This document shows positions 34,201 to 44,290 of a stretch of DNA of 64,000 nt, piece after piece. The stretch's first letter is position 1, and each line of letters begins with the position of its first letter. The DNA is from Deuterostichococcus epilithicus. Lineage: Eukaryota > Chlorophyta > Trebouxiophyceae > Prasiolales > Stichococcaceae. Below the pieces are notes generated by a model. That model had not been told where the DNA came from and made no database searches. It worked only from the letters and a program-made list of their open reading frames with translations. The position numbers were made by a program, and so were the translations under genes. The stretch lies in NCBI GenBank assembly GCA_033439295.1, contig JAVTLE010000023.1, forward strand, positions 992,001 through 1,056,000, read 5' to 3'.

Positions 34201-35561
34201 ATTGCAGTCTGGTGACGGCGCTGCCGCAGACGGGCGGCCGCCCGCTGGGGGTGCATGACTGCGCCAACACGCCTCGCATTGCCTGCGGCATTTTTGGAAT
34301 CCTGCACTACATTGACACCTCGCGCTGCACGCTGCACTCACAGGCCTGTCGCCCGCGTGTGACGTCTACAGCTTCGGCATCCTCATGTGGGAGCTGTACA
34401 CTGCGGACATCGCCTATGCGGGGCTGAACATGGGGCACCTCATCTTCCAGATCGGTGCAGCAGCCGGAAACCCAAGCCTTAACCCTAAAATCCGAGGCCA
34501 CCACTGCCCATCTCCGCAGTTGCCTGGAGCAGCGACTTCGCAGCGCGCCGTGCTGCATCTGTTGGCAAGCCCCGCGCAGCAAAATGTGTCCCGGCGGCGC
34601 TGTACAGTCGCTGTCGCCTTCGTCGATGCCGCCGGGCATGCTGCAGCAGCCTGCCTGCCGGTCCTGATGTCCAGCACGCTGCGATGCGCGAGACAGGCCG
34701 TCCAGAGATGCACTGCACTGATGGTCCTTGATCTCTTGCGTGCTGACTCGTCTCTGGCATGCTCGACCCGCCCCTCGGCCCCCTTCCCCACGCAGTGCAC
34801 AAGCGCGAGCGGCCACCGGTGCCGGACGACTGCCCGGAAGCGTACCGTGCACTCATGGTCGCCTGCTGGGACCACGAGCCCAGCCAGAGGTGACCTTCTG
34901 GCCCATTGGTTCCAAAAGTCAAAGGCCGCAAGCCTGCGAGATCGAAAGCACTGAACACGGGTCCTAACCTTGGCGCCCTGGCTGCCCATTGGTCTCTTGC
35001 TAAGGCCATGAGCCCAGCTGGAGGTACCGCCCCTGGCCACTGGCTTGCTTGCCGCTCCCTGGTCTACATGGCCTTGAGCATGCTCACGACCTGACGCCCG
35101 GGAGAAAACTCTCAAATATTGGTCTCTCTGCGCCAAAGCTGTGGCCTCTGATGCTCGACCTGTCTGTGGGACACGATTGCTTGCCTACGCCTTGCGGTCG
35201 CTGTCGGGTTGCGTGGAACTGCATGCGAGTCCATCCCTCGTCAAAGCTTCAGGCCGAGGTGCACAAGGCGGCGGTGTCAGAGCTGCAGGCGATGTGGTTG
35301 GCGCTGCGGGCATACACACAGCCGCAGCTGGTGCTAAAACCCTTAATCCTATCTCCATCACTATGTCCTTCTCACCCACAATGCAGGCCGACATTCAAGG
35401 CGGTGGTGGCGGAGCTGCAGTCGCAGTACTCGGATCTCAGGGCGCGGGCGCCGCCGCAGCCGGCGCTCGCCCGCCGCAGCCGCCCCGTCAGCCTCAGCTA
35501 CGAGACTATCGAGATCGCGCAGCCGGTGCCCGATGAGGCCGGCCCGCAGCCGGGTTCGTAG
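28203..35561 (+). CDS. Receptor-like protein kinase 2 (TKL-type), apparent frameshift
   Basis: Paralogue of kinase 1 in tandem. Exons: 28203-28428, 28761-28847, 29104-29301, 29466-29514, 29704-29794, 30028-30079, 30197-30334, 30573-30775, 31017-31315, 31649-31753, 32011-32064, 32189-32667, 33041-33107, 33447-33573, 33889-34011, 34344-34454, 34796-34889, 35387-35561. Signal peptide LLFGCLLLLAACC, matching ectodomain blocks (VDFGSVVNAF, EQTVGQASWPT), transmembrane helix WWAWLLVGLAAAVAVAG, then kinase motifs GRGGFGRV, AVKIV, HGDLKIGNILL, CDFGMSRL, CQPPELLCG. Exon lengths sum to 2678, one base short of a multiple of three: within exon 32189-32667 the homologous frame switches between about 32400 and 32490. 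This is either a sequencing error in a GC-rich linker, a true frameshift, or an unseen intron. An extra exon-like segment near 28645-28714 does not fit in phase. Confidence 0.82.
34046..34082 (+). repeat. Ghost copy of kinase-2 exon 33889-34011 end
   Basis: The exon segment CAACTGCCAGCCGCCC...GCTGTGCGG recurs about 70 bp downstream in the intron as CAACTGCCAGCCGCCC followed by AAGCTGTGTGGCG. Confidence 0.7.
35003..35034 (+). repeat. Ghost copy of kinase-2 exon 34796-34889 end
   Basis: The exon end ACGAGCCCAGCCAGAG plus donor is echoed about 130 bp downstream as ATGAGCCCAGCTGGAG followed by gtacc. A nearby TGCCCATTGGT also repeats intron sequence TGGCCCATTGGT, so the duplication spans the donor. 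Confidence 0.55.
35245..35335 (+). repeat. Ghost copy of kinase-2 last exon start
   Basis: In the last intron a segment AGGCCGAGGTGCACAAGGCGG...GAGCTGCAGGCG...GCGCTGCGGGC...CAGCCGCAGCTG parallels the acceptor and first 90 bases of exon 35387 (AGGCCGACATTCAAGGCGG...GAGCTGCAGTCG). It lies about 138 bp upstream and is out of frame. Confidence 0.75.
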
Positions 35562-36745
35562 CCGGCGGCGAGGCCGGCCGCACGTCCGGCCTCGCCGCTG
35601 GCCGTCGGCTGACAGCAGGGCGGCGCCCTGCTTCCCAGCAGCTTTTGTCGGCGTCTGGCGGCGGTGGCGGCGGCAATCGACAGCGGGCGGCGGCATGGCA
35701 AGCGTGCACTGACAGCCGGGGCAGGTGGATGGGCCCCTCGGATGGCTGCTTTTGTCTCCGACAGAGGGCGATCCATCCTTCTGCGGCAGCAGGCTGGGTA
35801 TACCGCATCTGCCCGCACATGTAGAAGCAGCACCTGGCTGCGTTCAGCCGGCCACCATGCTCCGGCCGGGTGCCTTCCACACTTGAGCAAGTGGCATTGG
35901 TGTGAAGCAGCCTAGAAGACCGGCAGTTGGCAAGTAATCAACTTGAACAGATAGTCAACGTTGATCTCTGTTGTGTGGCGCCCTTCTGTGCGTGGGGTTG
36001 CTGTCCTATATCTCTTTCTTTTCTTTTTTTTGCGCCGCTCTTGCTTACAAGCTGTGTCCCCTGCTTGCCGGAGTGCACTGCTGCGCACTCCAACACAACT
36101 CCCCATTCTTGCTCCAACAGCATTTTGCCTCTTTGTTGGTCCCAGGGTTTGGTCCGTCTGAGGGATGTCAGCTGTCTTGACAGTGTTTGAAGTGGAGTGA
36201 GTTGAATTGGGATTCATATCGAGGATGCATGGCCTCTCCTTTTGAAACAAGCAGCCTGGTTGCCAGGATCCCGGCTTTCTATCGCAGCACTGTATCCCGC
36301 GCAGGTCTCAGAAAGCTCGCAAAAACTGTCAGAAAACACTACACAGTCCAGCAGCCTATTGTAGGCTATCATTAAATGCAACTTCATTGTCATAGATCAC
36401 TTCCACTGCTGTCAGATGAAACACTCACCTCCACTGCTGTCAAATCACAAAAGTTTCAGGAGCTGAAAAGCAAATGAAATCATACGTGCTTCAGCAGTGT
36501 CATCTCAGGTCGCCGCGTGTCCACATGCGCCAAAGACACGCATCCAGAGCATGTACTTCCTGATCTGGTGTGCTGCCGTGGCGCCCTCGGCGACAGCCGC
36601 CTGCAGAGGTTGCGCACGGAGAGTCGGGTGCTACTACGTCAATCTCAGACACACGTGCATCAGTGCAGACAGCTGAGGAGCTGCAGTCTCAATTTTCTGC
36701 GACGAAATCAGGAGCTAGTGCGCTTTTGGACAGCGAGAAGCACCT
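35562..36745. other. Intergenic, convergent ends
   Basis: This 1.2 kb follows the kinase-2 stop and precedes the end of the minus-strand Cys-containing gene. A pyrimidine-rich TTTCTTTTC tract lies near 36010-36030. No exon was seen. Confidence 0.4.
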
Positions 36746-38067
36746 TCATGCCGGCGGCTCCGTCCATGCGTGTGAACTGCGAGCCAGCAGCAGTTTGATC
36801 AGCGCCCAGCGCAGGCGTTTGTGGAAGTGCCTCGGCACCTGGAACGCCACTGGCGACATGACGTGCGCATCTGCAGATGATCAAAGCCCGACAGCAGGAC
36901 ACAGGTTGTGCCTAGGCCAAGCCGCGTTCGCATGCGTGATCAAAATGCAGTCCCTGCCGAAAGCCTGAACCCTGCATCGCACCTCCCAGTCCGGGCCGCA
37001 CACGCACAGCGAGTGCCAGTTCTCGCAGTAGCAGGGCGTCTCCGCATGCCGGTTGCGGAGGGTGTAGAAGGCGTCTTTCCCAGGCTCCTGAGCGTGCACG
37101 CACAGTGGTTGAGTGAATCGCGCACACCGCGCAGCAGGATGGGAGAGCTGAATGGGCGAGGTCGACACGCCCCTCATAGCGGTTGGCACTTCGTTGCACT
37201 GAGTAGAGAGCCTAACGTTGCAAGCGGGTTCATGGCGTGCCTGGCCGCAGTCATGCAAAGAAGGGCCGCACCACTTTGACCTCCAGCATCTTGCTGCAGC
37301 AGGGGAAGTCGCAGGTCACACGGGCGTTGATGATGTGCGCCGCCGGTGACATCGCGAGGGGCTGCGGTGCGCCGCCCCAGGGCAACCGCAAGTCCGGCTG
37401 GGCGCAGCAGGCGGGCGGCTTGTCCTGGAACACCTGCGCGGGACTTAGGGAGTGCATCGCTACCTATGGGCGACGATTTGTTGGAATTAGTCTGATTGCA
37501 TAGCGTCTGTGTGGCGCGCTGCCACTTCAGCAAAAAATGACCAGCAGCCTTCCTTGGCGCGTCCAGGCTTGCGACACACCTGCAGGTCCATCCCTCGGCC
37601 GTAACAGGAGGGCATCCAGTAGATGTAAACCTTTCCTTGAGCGGCTGCTGACTTCGGTCCCGCTGCCGCCCCCGCCGCCAGCTTTGCCGCTGTCGGCGCT
37701 GCGCCGCCTGCACCAGCAGGTGCTGCCGGCGCAGCGCCTGAGCGGCTCATGCTCTGCAGCGGCGGCGCGGCAGAGTGTAGGCTCCCCGGCCTGCGCGAAG
37801 GTCAGATGATCAGGGCGCAGCATGCAGTGATCGGTGTTCAGCTTCATGTGTGTCAGGCGGTGCCGGCACAGCCGGCCAAAGCAGCTGCGAAGAGCACCTG
37901 TTGTGCACCGGCGGAGCTTGCGTGTCCTTTGCGCCAAGGCTAGATCTGGCTTGGGTTTCCGGCTGCTGCTGTGGCTGCGCAGCGTGCTGCTGCAATTCGT
38001 CGTCATGCTCCATCGCCAGCTCTTCCTGTTCTGCGAGTTTCCGCAGCGCCATTCGATGCGACGCCAT
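36746..38067 (-). CDS. Unknown protein with Cys-rich segments
   Basis: Exons 38067-37898, 37790-37580, 37433-37281 and 37087-36983 join in phase from ATG 38067 (MASHRMALRKLAEQEELAME). The N-terminus is a charged, Gln-rich helix; then an Ala/Pro/Gly linker; then KVYIYWMPSCYGRGMDLQ and two Cys-bearing blocks (PPACCAQPDLRLPW, VTCDFPCCSKMLE) and CYCENWHSLCVCGPDWE. A likely last exon 36870-36746 reads FQVPRHFHKRLRWALIKLLL before a stop, but its phase does not match the preceding donor, so one junction is wrong or an exon is missing. Upstream, 38500-38298 (-) is another Cys-rich open exon (CVFDIEKCCGSGSGSCGCCC) that may belong to this gene. No family is recognised. Paired Cys suggest disulphides or metal binding (inference). 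Confidence 0.42.
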
Positions 38068-38728
38068 CCTCGACGCTGTATCACTTCCCAAGGAAGAAGT
38101 TTTCAGGTATCGGAAGGACTGCAGACTTCAGCGACTGCGCTATGGAGGCTGCGCTGACCGGAGAATTAAAAGCCTGCGCCGGCGCGACAAGACGCGGAGC
38201 GTGTACGCAGATGCGCTGTGCGTGTCTGCCTTTTTCTCCGAGATGACTTCACGAGGTCAAACATGCACAAACATGTGTCGCGAATATGTGATCTGTACCT
38301 GGACACGATATGATGACGGCTTCACCACATCCAAGTCGCCACACACACAACAACACCCGCACGAACCCGATCCGCTGCCGCAACACTTTTCGATATCGAA
38401 GACACAAACGGACCTCGCCTGTGCGCTGTGACGCCTCCGGTCCCCGCCGCGATTGCCAAGGCACAGCGAGCGCAGGTACAGCGCGTGCATGCAGGGCAGC
38501 AGGCACTCGCAACTCGGCTGCTAAGTCTTGCACCGTTCATTCGGTTTGTCTTGCGAGACCAGTCACGGCGCAGGCTTGGTTGCTGACGGCGAAAATTCAG
38601 ATACCCAGATCAATCCAATCATGACATTGCTGCAGACGTGCCTCGCAACGCAATACAACCGTCCTTGTACTCATTGCAGACATGACATACAATGATCCCG
38701 TCGCACGCACGTTCCCTGCTCCCGGAGG

Positions 38729-39496
38729 GTGTCCTGGGCACCTGCGCCACCTGTCCCCGTGGACTATAGCTTCTGGTTCTGTCACCAAAACAATGCAGAC
38801 TCAGTCCTCACGCGTGATTGTCAAAAACTGCGCAGGCCGGTCGACGAGGCCGCGAGCTCGACCCGCCGGCAGCCACCAACTGCCGCGGGTGCTGTGCAAC
38901 TGGCAGCTGCACAGTCCCAAGCCACGCTGCCGGCAAGTCCGACAGGGCAGCAGTCACAGAAGCCGTCAATGCCGCCCGCAGCCCTCAGAACCAGTGCCGG
39001 CAAGGCCGCAAGCAAGCCATCCGCTGCAGGCAGCGCCAACGGCGGCACCAGCAGCGGCGCAGGCAAGCAAGCCGCAGGAGTCAGCACAGGCACCGGCACC
39101 GGTAATGCCGCAGGCAAACCAGCCGCTGCAGCCAGTGCAGGCGCTGGCGCCACTGCTGCCGCAGGCAAGCCGGCTGCCGCTGGGATGCCAGCCGCCAGCG
39201 CCGGCGCTGGTAGCGCAGCATGCAGGCCAACTGCAGCGTTCGGCGCGGTCGGCAGCGCTAGCAGTGGCGCCGGCAAGCCAGCTGCTGCAGGAACTCCGGC
39301 TGCCGCAGGAAAGCCGACTGCTGCAGGTAAGCCGACTGCCAGCGCAGCAATTGCTGCACAGCCAAAGCCGACTGCGGCTTCAGGAAAGCCTCCGCCGTGG
39401 CTTGGCAGCCAGCACAACCAGCAATTGGCAGAAGACCAGGCTCGCCTGTCGAAGCTCCGGGTGCGGGTCCCATTGCGTTCAACCCCTCTACCCTGA
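38729..39496 (+). CDS. Ala/Gly/Lys/Pro-rich low-complexity ORF
   Basis: This is an open frame of 255 codons without its own ATG (it opens with GTG). It reads a short Cys-bearing part (DYSFWFCHQNNADSVLTRDC) and then about 150 residues of imperfect GKPAAAxxA-type repeats. A second frame (from ATG 38682) and the complementary strand are also open over much of this stretch because of the repeat composition, so the coding frame is uncertain. It may be the 5' exon of the following acidic ORF. A disordered or cell-wall-type protein is possible; no function is assigned. Confidence 0.35.
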   Translation: MSWAPAPPVPVDYSFWFCHQNNADSVLTRDCQKLRRPVDEAASSTRRQPPTAAGAVQLAAAQSQATLPASPTGQQSQKPSMPPAALRTSAGKAASKPSAAGSANGGTSSGAGKQAAGVSTGTGTGNAAGKPAAAASAGAGATAAAGKPAAAGMPAASAGAGSAACRPTAAFGAVGSASSGAGKPAAAGTPAAAGKPTAAGKPTASAAIAAQPKPTAASGKPPPWLGSQHNQQLAEDQARLSKLRVRVPLRSTPLP

Positions 39497-39555
39497 GCAT
39501 TGATCCTGGACTGCCCCAAAGAACGCTAAAGACTCGCACATTGCTCATATATCCA

Positions 39556-40881
39556 ATGCTGCCTGGAACTTGTTTGTCAAGGCGCAGTGTCTTGGTGAAC
39601 TCGCTGAATCAAGACTCATCTGTCGGCGCTTTTGGCGTGCAGATACAGCAAGCCAGACTGGGCATCGCCAACGAGAGCCTCGGCATCGTAAACAGCACCG
39701 CCAGCCTGGGGGCTCTGGCATCGGATGTCTTTGGCAGTAGTCAGCAGGGCGGCAGCGGCGGCAACAACAACAATAGTGGCGGCGGCGATGGCACTGCCGG
39801 CAGCGGCAGCAACGCTGGAGGCGGTGGCAATGCCAGCGCGCCAGCAGCCACTGGAGGTCAGGCGGACGCCGGCGCAGCTGGCAGCGGCAGTGATGCTGGG
39901 GCGCCCACGGACGCCGGCGCCCAGACGGATGCTGGGGCACAGACGGATGCTGGCGGGCGGGCGGATGCCGGCTTGCAGGCAGATGGTGGCGGCAGTGGCA
40001 GCGTCGGCGGCGGCGATGCTGAGGCGGCGGCGGACGACCCTTGGGCCGCTTACGAGGATGACGGCACGGCAGACCTCTACGCAGACCCCTACGCAGCGGA
40101 CCCCTCAGCGCAGGGCGTGTCCACCATGGACTATTTGGCTGCGCCAGCGGCGGACCCGGCGGCGGCAGGCGCAGACCTGTACGCTCCAGCGGACGCGTAT
40201 TCCGCAGACATCTACGCAGTAGACACATATGTTGCAGACCCATATGCGATCGGCGGCGACCCCAGCAGCCTGTCAGCTGCGGATGCCGGCACATACGAAG
40301 TTGTGGATGTATATGTGCCGGCAGATGGTGGCTGCGCCTACGACGCCGCCGCATTCCAGCCGGCAGGCTTCGAGAGTGTCGACTACGACGCCAGCCTGCA
40401 GGCTGCGGCGGAAGCTGGAGGCGGCGGTGCGGCCTACTGTCCCGGCGACGACCGCGAGCCTTCTGCCGTCGACGTGCCGGCCAGTGGCGGCACGGACGCG
40501 GAGGAGTATGGCGATGTAGGCGGCGGCTTTGAGGCAGATGCGGGCGGCGGCTTTGAAGCGGACGCTGGCAATGGCTTTGACAATGTGACTGCCGGCGGCT
40601 ACGACGACGGTACTGGTGGCGGCTACAGCGATGTCGCCAGCTGCGGCGACGGCGGCACAATCGTCACGGAGGAGTACTCCGTGCAGCAGGACACCTACAT
40701 TGGCGATGATGGCAGCACAGCGGTGGTGACCGAGGAGCAGTATAGTCTCGACGTCCCCGACACCGGTGGTGGTGAGGCGGCGCCTGACCTCGGCAACGGC
40801 GGGGACGTGGACTTCGGAGGCGGCGCAGATGCTGTGGATTTCGGGGGAGGTTTTGATGCATCTGGCTTCATGGACTTTTGA
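39556..40881 (+). CDS. Acidic Gly/Asp/Ala/Tyr repeat protein
   Basis: An uninterrupted frame of 441 codons runs from ATG 39556 to TGA 40879-40881; it is also open back to 39397, so an upstream exon is possible. After a more ordinary N-terminal part (VNSLNQDSSVGAFGVQIQQARLGIANESLG) come degenerate tandem repeats: DAGAxTDAGAQTDAGG near residue 115, Asp/Tyr/Ala units (DLYADPYAADP, DIYAVDTYVADPYA) near 170-230, and Gly-Gly-Phe-Glu-Ala-Asp units (GGGFEADAG) near 315-345, closing with FGGGFDASGFMDF. The composition is strongly acidic. No known domain. Structural or disordered acidic protein; function unknown. Confidence 0.5.
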   Translation: MLPGTCLSRRSVLVNSLNQDSSVGAFGVQIQQARLGIANESLGIVNSTASLGALASDVFGSSQQGGSGGNNNNSGGGDGTAGSGSNAGGGGNASAPAATGGQADAGAAGSGSDAGAPTDAGAQTDAGAQTDAGGRADAGLQADGGGSGSVGGGDAEAAADDPWAAYEDDGTADLYADPYAADPSAQGVSTMDYLAAPAADPAAAGADLYAPADAYSADIYAVDTYVADPYAIGGDPSSLSAADAGTYEVVDVYVPADGGCAYDAAAFQPAGFESVDYDASLQAAAEAGGGGAAYCPGDDREPSAVDVPASGGTDAEEYGDVGGGFEADAGGGFEADAGNGFDNVTAGGYDDGTGGGYSDVASCGDGGTIVTEEYSVQQDTYIGDDGSTAVVTEEQYSLDVPDTGGGEAAPDLGNGGDVDFGGGADAVDFGGGFDASGFMDF

Positions 40882-41773
40882 TGATGCGCCAATTTCGCAT
40901 GCGGCAATACGACTCAGTTATTGATGGCTGATGGTTGTCGCTTTGGATTCTCAGCTTGGCGCAACCTGATCTTCATCGTGTCTCCATCCACTAGGTTGTT
41001 GTGACGCTCGAATATTCGCAAGCAACTCCCTTTCTTGAACGGATGAAGCTACACGCAAGGTGTTGGAAACAAAGAAACAAGTGCGATGACATCATGCATG
41101 CCTGTACTGTTCAACAGCAAACGTGTTGATTCAACAGCAAACCAGACTGAAGGCCAGCTCAGATCGTCTTCTTCAGCAAATGTACCTCTGGCGCATCCCA
41201 CTGGACAGCCGCAGGGAACAACAGGGCACAGGACCTGTCTTGTGGCTGCTGGCAGCCAGCCGTCATGAAGGGCAATCTTGGCAGCAGAAGCATCTGCACC
41301 GAATCTCGTCCGAAGGAGGCGATGTTCAGGTCACATGCAGCCTGGCAGCGGGTGCATCGCGCTTTTGCCTCACTGATGAGCGGGCCTGGCCTGGGACACT
41401 TAGCGCACCTGGGACACTTCCTGTCAGCCTGACCCTCGAGTCAAGTGCCTTTTCTGTCGTGTGCATGCTGCTTGGCCAACCCCGCCTGAGTGCATTCCAC
41501 CGGCTCGCAATTTGGTTCTCGTTTCTTTATTTGCGGGACAGTGAGCGGGCCTAACCTGGCTTACCCGCCAGGATTTCCGCCGTAAGCCTATCTATCGAGC
41601 TCATCGAGGCCTGGTGCGGACGTGTCTGGCGCAAAAAGTTTTCATGAAAGCGACATGCATCAAAGCCAATGTTGTTGGAAACGAGCTGGCGAGAATGAAG
41701 TGCCAGCTCTGGTCACAGGCAGGCCGGTACCGCCGCGGGGTCAATTACTCGCCTCACTTACCACCATTGGTAC
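40882..41773. other. Intergenic, contains a dispersed-repeat relative
   Basis: No gene was seen. At 41449-41540 the sequence resembles, in inverted orientation, 14150-14250: GTGTGC(A/G)TGCTGCTTGGCC, ACCCCGC, TGAGTGCATTC. The core TGCATTCCACCGGCT also occurs at about 46464. Confidence 0.5.
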
Positions 41774-41925
41774 ATGTCAGCATGCAGAGGCGCTGAGGCG
41801 GGCAGTGACGAATATGCTCAGGTCAATTTCACCGCCTCCAGCAATGCATCCTCCATTACCAGCGACGGTGATGGCGACATGTCGCGCCGTCACAAGCTGC
41901 TGCAGCATGCAGTCGATGCAGGCCT

Positions 41926-43651
41926 GCTGAAGCGGCAGCCGCGGCGGCCAACCACCAGCACCGGCCCCGCCAGCAGCGTCAGTAGAATCAGTCCCTGCAG
42001 CAGGCTCGCCCATCCGCCTGGATGCAGCTGCCGCCGGCAGTGCTGGCAATATGGAGAGCGGCAGCGGCCGTGCAGGTAGCCCAGGCATGTGGCCTGCATC
42101 ACAAAAGTTCGGCATGCATCCGGCTCACGGCGTGGCTTTGCAACCAGCGGCCGGGCCCAGCAGCAGAGGTTCCGGAGAGGTGCCAGCACAGACACGACAG
42201 GGCCGGCCAGGCAGCGTCATAGATGCCGCGAAGCACGAGCCCTTGTCAGCCGGCTCACTGCCAAAGAGCTCCGCAGCTGCGGGCGGCACGCAGGCCGCAG
42301 CAGCGGCACGGCCGCAACCGCCAGCAAAGCTGGACATGGCCTCCCAAATCAGTCAGCAGCATGCAGCGGCACAGCAGTGCAGCACCGACACATTGCCGCC
42401 AGCCGCATCGGCAACTCCCGTGCCCCGTCTGCCAACGGCTAACAGCGCTGCAGCTGCACACGAGGCCTCAAGGCTGACGGCAGAGGCTGCAAAACCAGGG
42501 GGCGGCAACGCTGAGGAACGAACATTTGCGAGCCCGAGTGCGGAGCCTGCAACATCTACCAGGTGTGAAGCTGCCGCACTCGACATTCACCTCGCCGACC
42601 GCCGTTCGCAAGGACCGGCTGACTGCATTCAGGTACAGCCACATAAGCACGGGATGGCAGATGCAGGGAGCGGCGCTGCTGCATCGATAGCAGCTGGAAC
42701 TGCACATGCTGTCCTGTTTTGAGGGAGAACGCTTGATAGCATTGTTTCGAGGCCCGCATCTTGCATTTCCCCAGGGATGAAAACGAAATGGCCCGGGACG
42801 TGCCACTGTCGAGCAGCCGGCTGCTGCAATCGTGCAGCCCGACAGTCGAGCTGCTGCAGCTCCTGATGGGCGATACCTCGGTCTGCCAGTCTGCACCAGA
42901 GGAGCCGCCTCCGCAGCCTGTGCCTCCGCTGCCGGAGCTGCAACAGCCAACAAAGATGCAGCTCCTGGCCCCGCCGCAGCTGGCAGAAGCGCCCAATCTT
43001 GTGCAGCTGCAGCTGCAGCCTAAGCCTCCTCCGCAGCTGCCATCACAGCAGCCTCAGCCTCCTCTGCTGCAGCAGCAGCCGCCGCTGCGCCTCCCGCATC
43101 ACCAGAATCTACTGCCAGAGCCCAGAGGTGGCGCCGGACTGGCAGATGCAGCCTGGGGCGCCTCCGCCATGGTGGGCCGCACGGAGCACCGCGCTGCAGG
43201 TGCGGGATGTGCAATAGGAGCTGCAGCACAGCGCCGAGGTTGCGATGGCCACCAAAGCTGCTGCGGAGCAGAGGCTCGGCAGCCACTACGACAAGTAAGT
43301 CTGGTTGTCCGAAAAGCGAGACATGTCGTGGCATGGCAAACAATTCGTGTGGTTTTTCCCTCAAGCATCTGACATCACAGTAATGCTGTTGTAATGAAGT
43401 TTGCATCTGCATCTGGCAGACAGAGATTGCACGCAGGAAGATCGTCTCTGCCACAGTTGTTCATTAAGATGATCTGATCTAGATGCTTGATTTTAAGCAG
43501 ATTCCCGGACTGGCAGCCGCCTGTCCAGGATCAGCTGCCAGCACCGCCTGTAAATGTGGATGTTATCGTCACCTCCTCCTCAGCCGCCGGTGCCCCCCTG
43601 AACATCCAAGTCGTCATCCAGCAGCCCGCTATGCAGCCCGCTGCGCTGTAG
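41926..43651 (+). CDS. Low-complexity Ala/Gln/Pro-rich protein, frame partly unresolved
   Basis: Well-phased 3' exons are 43218-43294 (ELQHSAEVAMATKAAAEQRL) and 43501-43651 (FPDWQPPVQDQLPAPP... ending VIQQPAMQPAAL), joined across a strong GTAAGT donor. They follow an exon ending at 43199 (PDWQMQPGAPPPWW...STALQ). Upstream, 41926-42561 (+) is an open Ala/Ser/Gln-rich exon with a donor at 42562, and 42774 onward opens RDENEMARDVPLSSSR then Pro/Gln/Leu-rich sequence. The frame of the 42774 exon does not match that of the exon ending at 43199, so a frameshift, error or missed intron lies between about 43020 and 43125. No domain recognised. Confidence 0.38.
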
Positions 43652-43864
43652 GCAAGCAGGTGCATCTTTGCTGCGCCTACATGAGTTCGGATGTTTATGC
43701 GGCGAAGGTGATATTGGTTTCCGCCTCGACAAGCTCGTCAAGCCAGTGCCAGCATCAGCCCACTGCTGCCAATGGGCCCACCAGCAGCGGGTTTGCCTCC
43801 TCATTGTCTGAAGGACAGAAGCGGCGCTTCTGAGAGTTGCCTGACACCACCACCACTCGTGTTC

Positions 43865-44097
43865 ACTTTGCAGGCACATGTTCACATGAGATTTGCAGGC
43901 AGATTGAGGCGGGCACGCGGCGCATGGAACACGACGCTGCACTGCATAGACGTTTCCGACCAGTGGCGGCAAAGGCACTGCTGGCAAAAGCACTGCCACA
44001 ATTGACGGCCGCAGGCGACAAGGGATCTCCATGCCACATGTCCATTTACGCAAATGCTCTGCAAGAATGTAGCTCGTGTGAAGCAAAGGCGACATAA
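43865..44097 (+). CDS. Possible isolated exon
   Basis: After an acceptor at about 43874 the sequence reads ICRQIEAGTRRMEHDAALH, RFRPVAAKALLAKALPQL and stops at 44095-44097. The composition is helix-like and unlike random GC-rich frames, but no partner exon was identified. It could be the end of an unrecognised plus-strand gene. Confidence 0.22.
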
Positions 44098-44195
44098 CAG
44101 ACCAGGTTGTGGCCAGATCGTGCAGCCCGTGGACCATAGCAGGAACCGTTCACAAACCCAGCGCAACAACTGCAATGACGCTGGCGTACAGTGTG

Positions 44196-44290
44196 TCAGG
44201 ATGACTGAGCTGGATGACTGAGCTGTTGGGTTTGGCCCACAATTGACCCAATTGACACAATTGACCCACAATTGACAAGGGAGCGTTTGT
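44196..44290. repeat. ATTGAC short tandem repeat
   Basis: A run of imperfect units built on CACAATTGAC and CCCAATTGAC, preceded by a duplicated ATGACTGAGCTG. It lies in a non-genic, A+T-richer stretch. Confidence 0.6.

Noticed and set aside
39545-40660. Long minus-strand open frame of 371 codons antisense to the acidic ORF
   Set aside because: It is His/Arg/Pro-rich in a repeat pattern, as expected from the complement of GC-rich Gly/Asp codons, and has no supporting splice structure.
44196-44290. CRISPR-like array
   Set aside because: The ATTGAC units are too short and contiguous without spacers, and the genome is eukaryotic.
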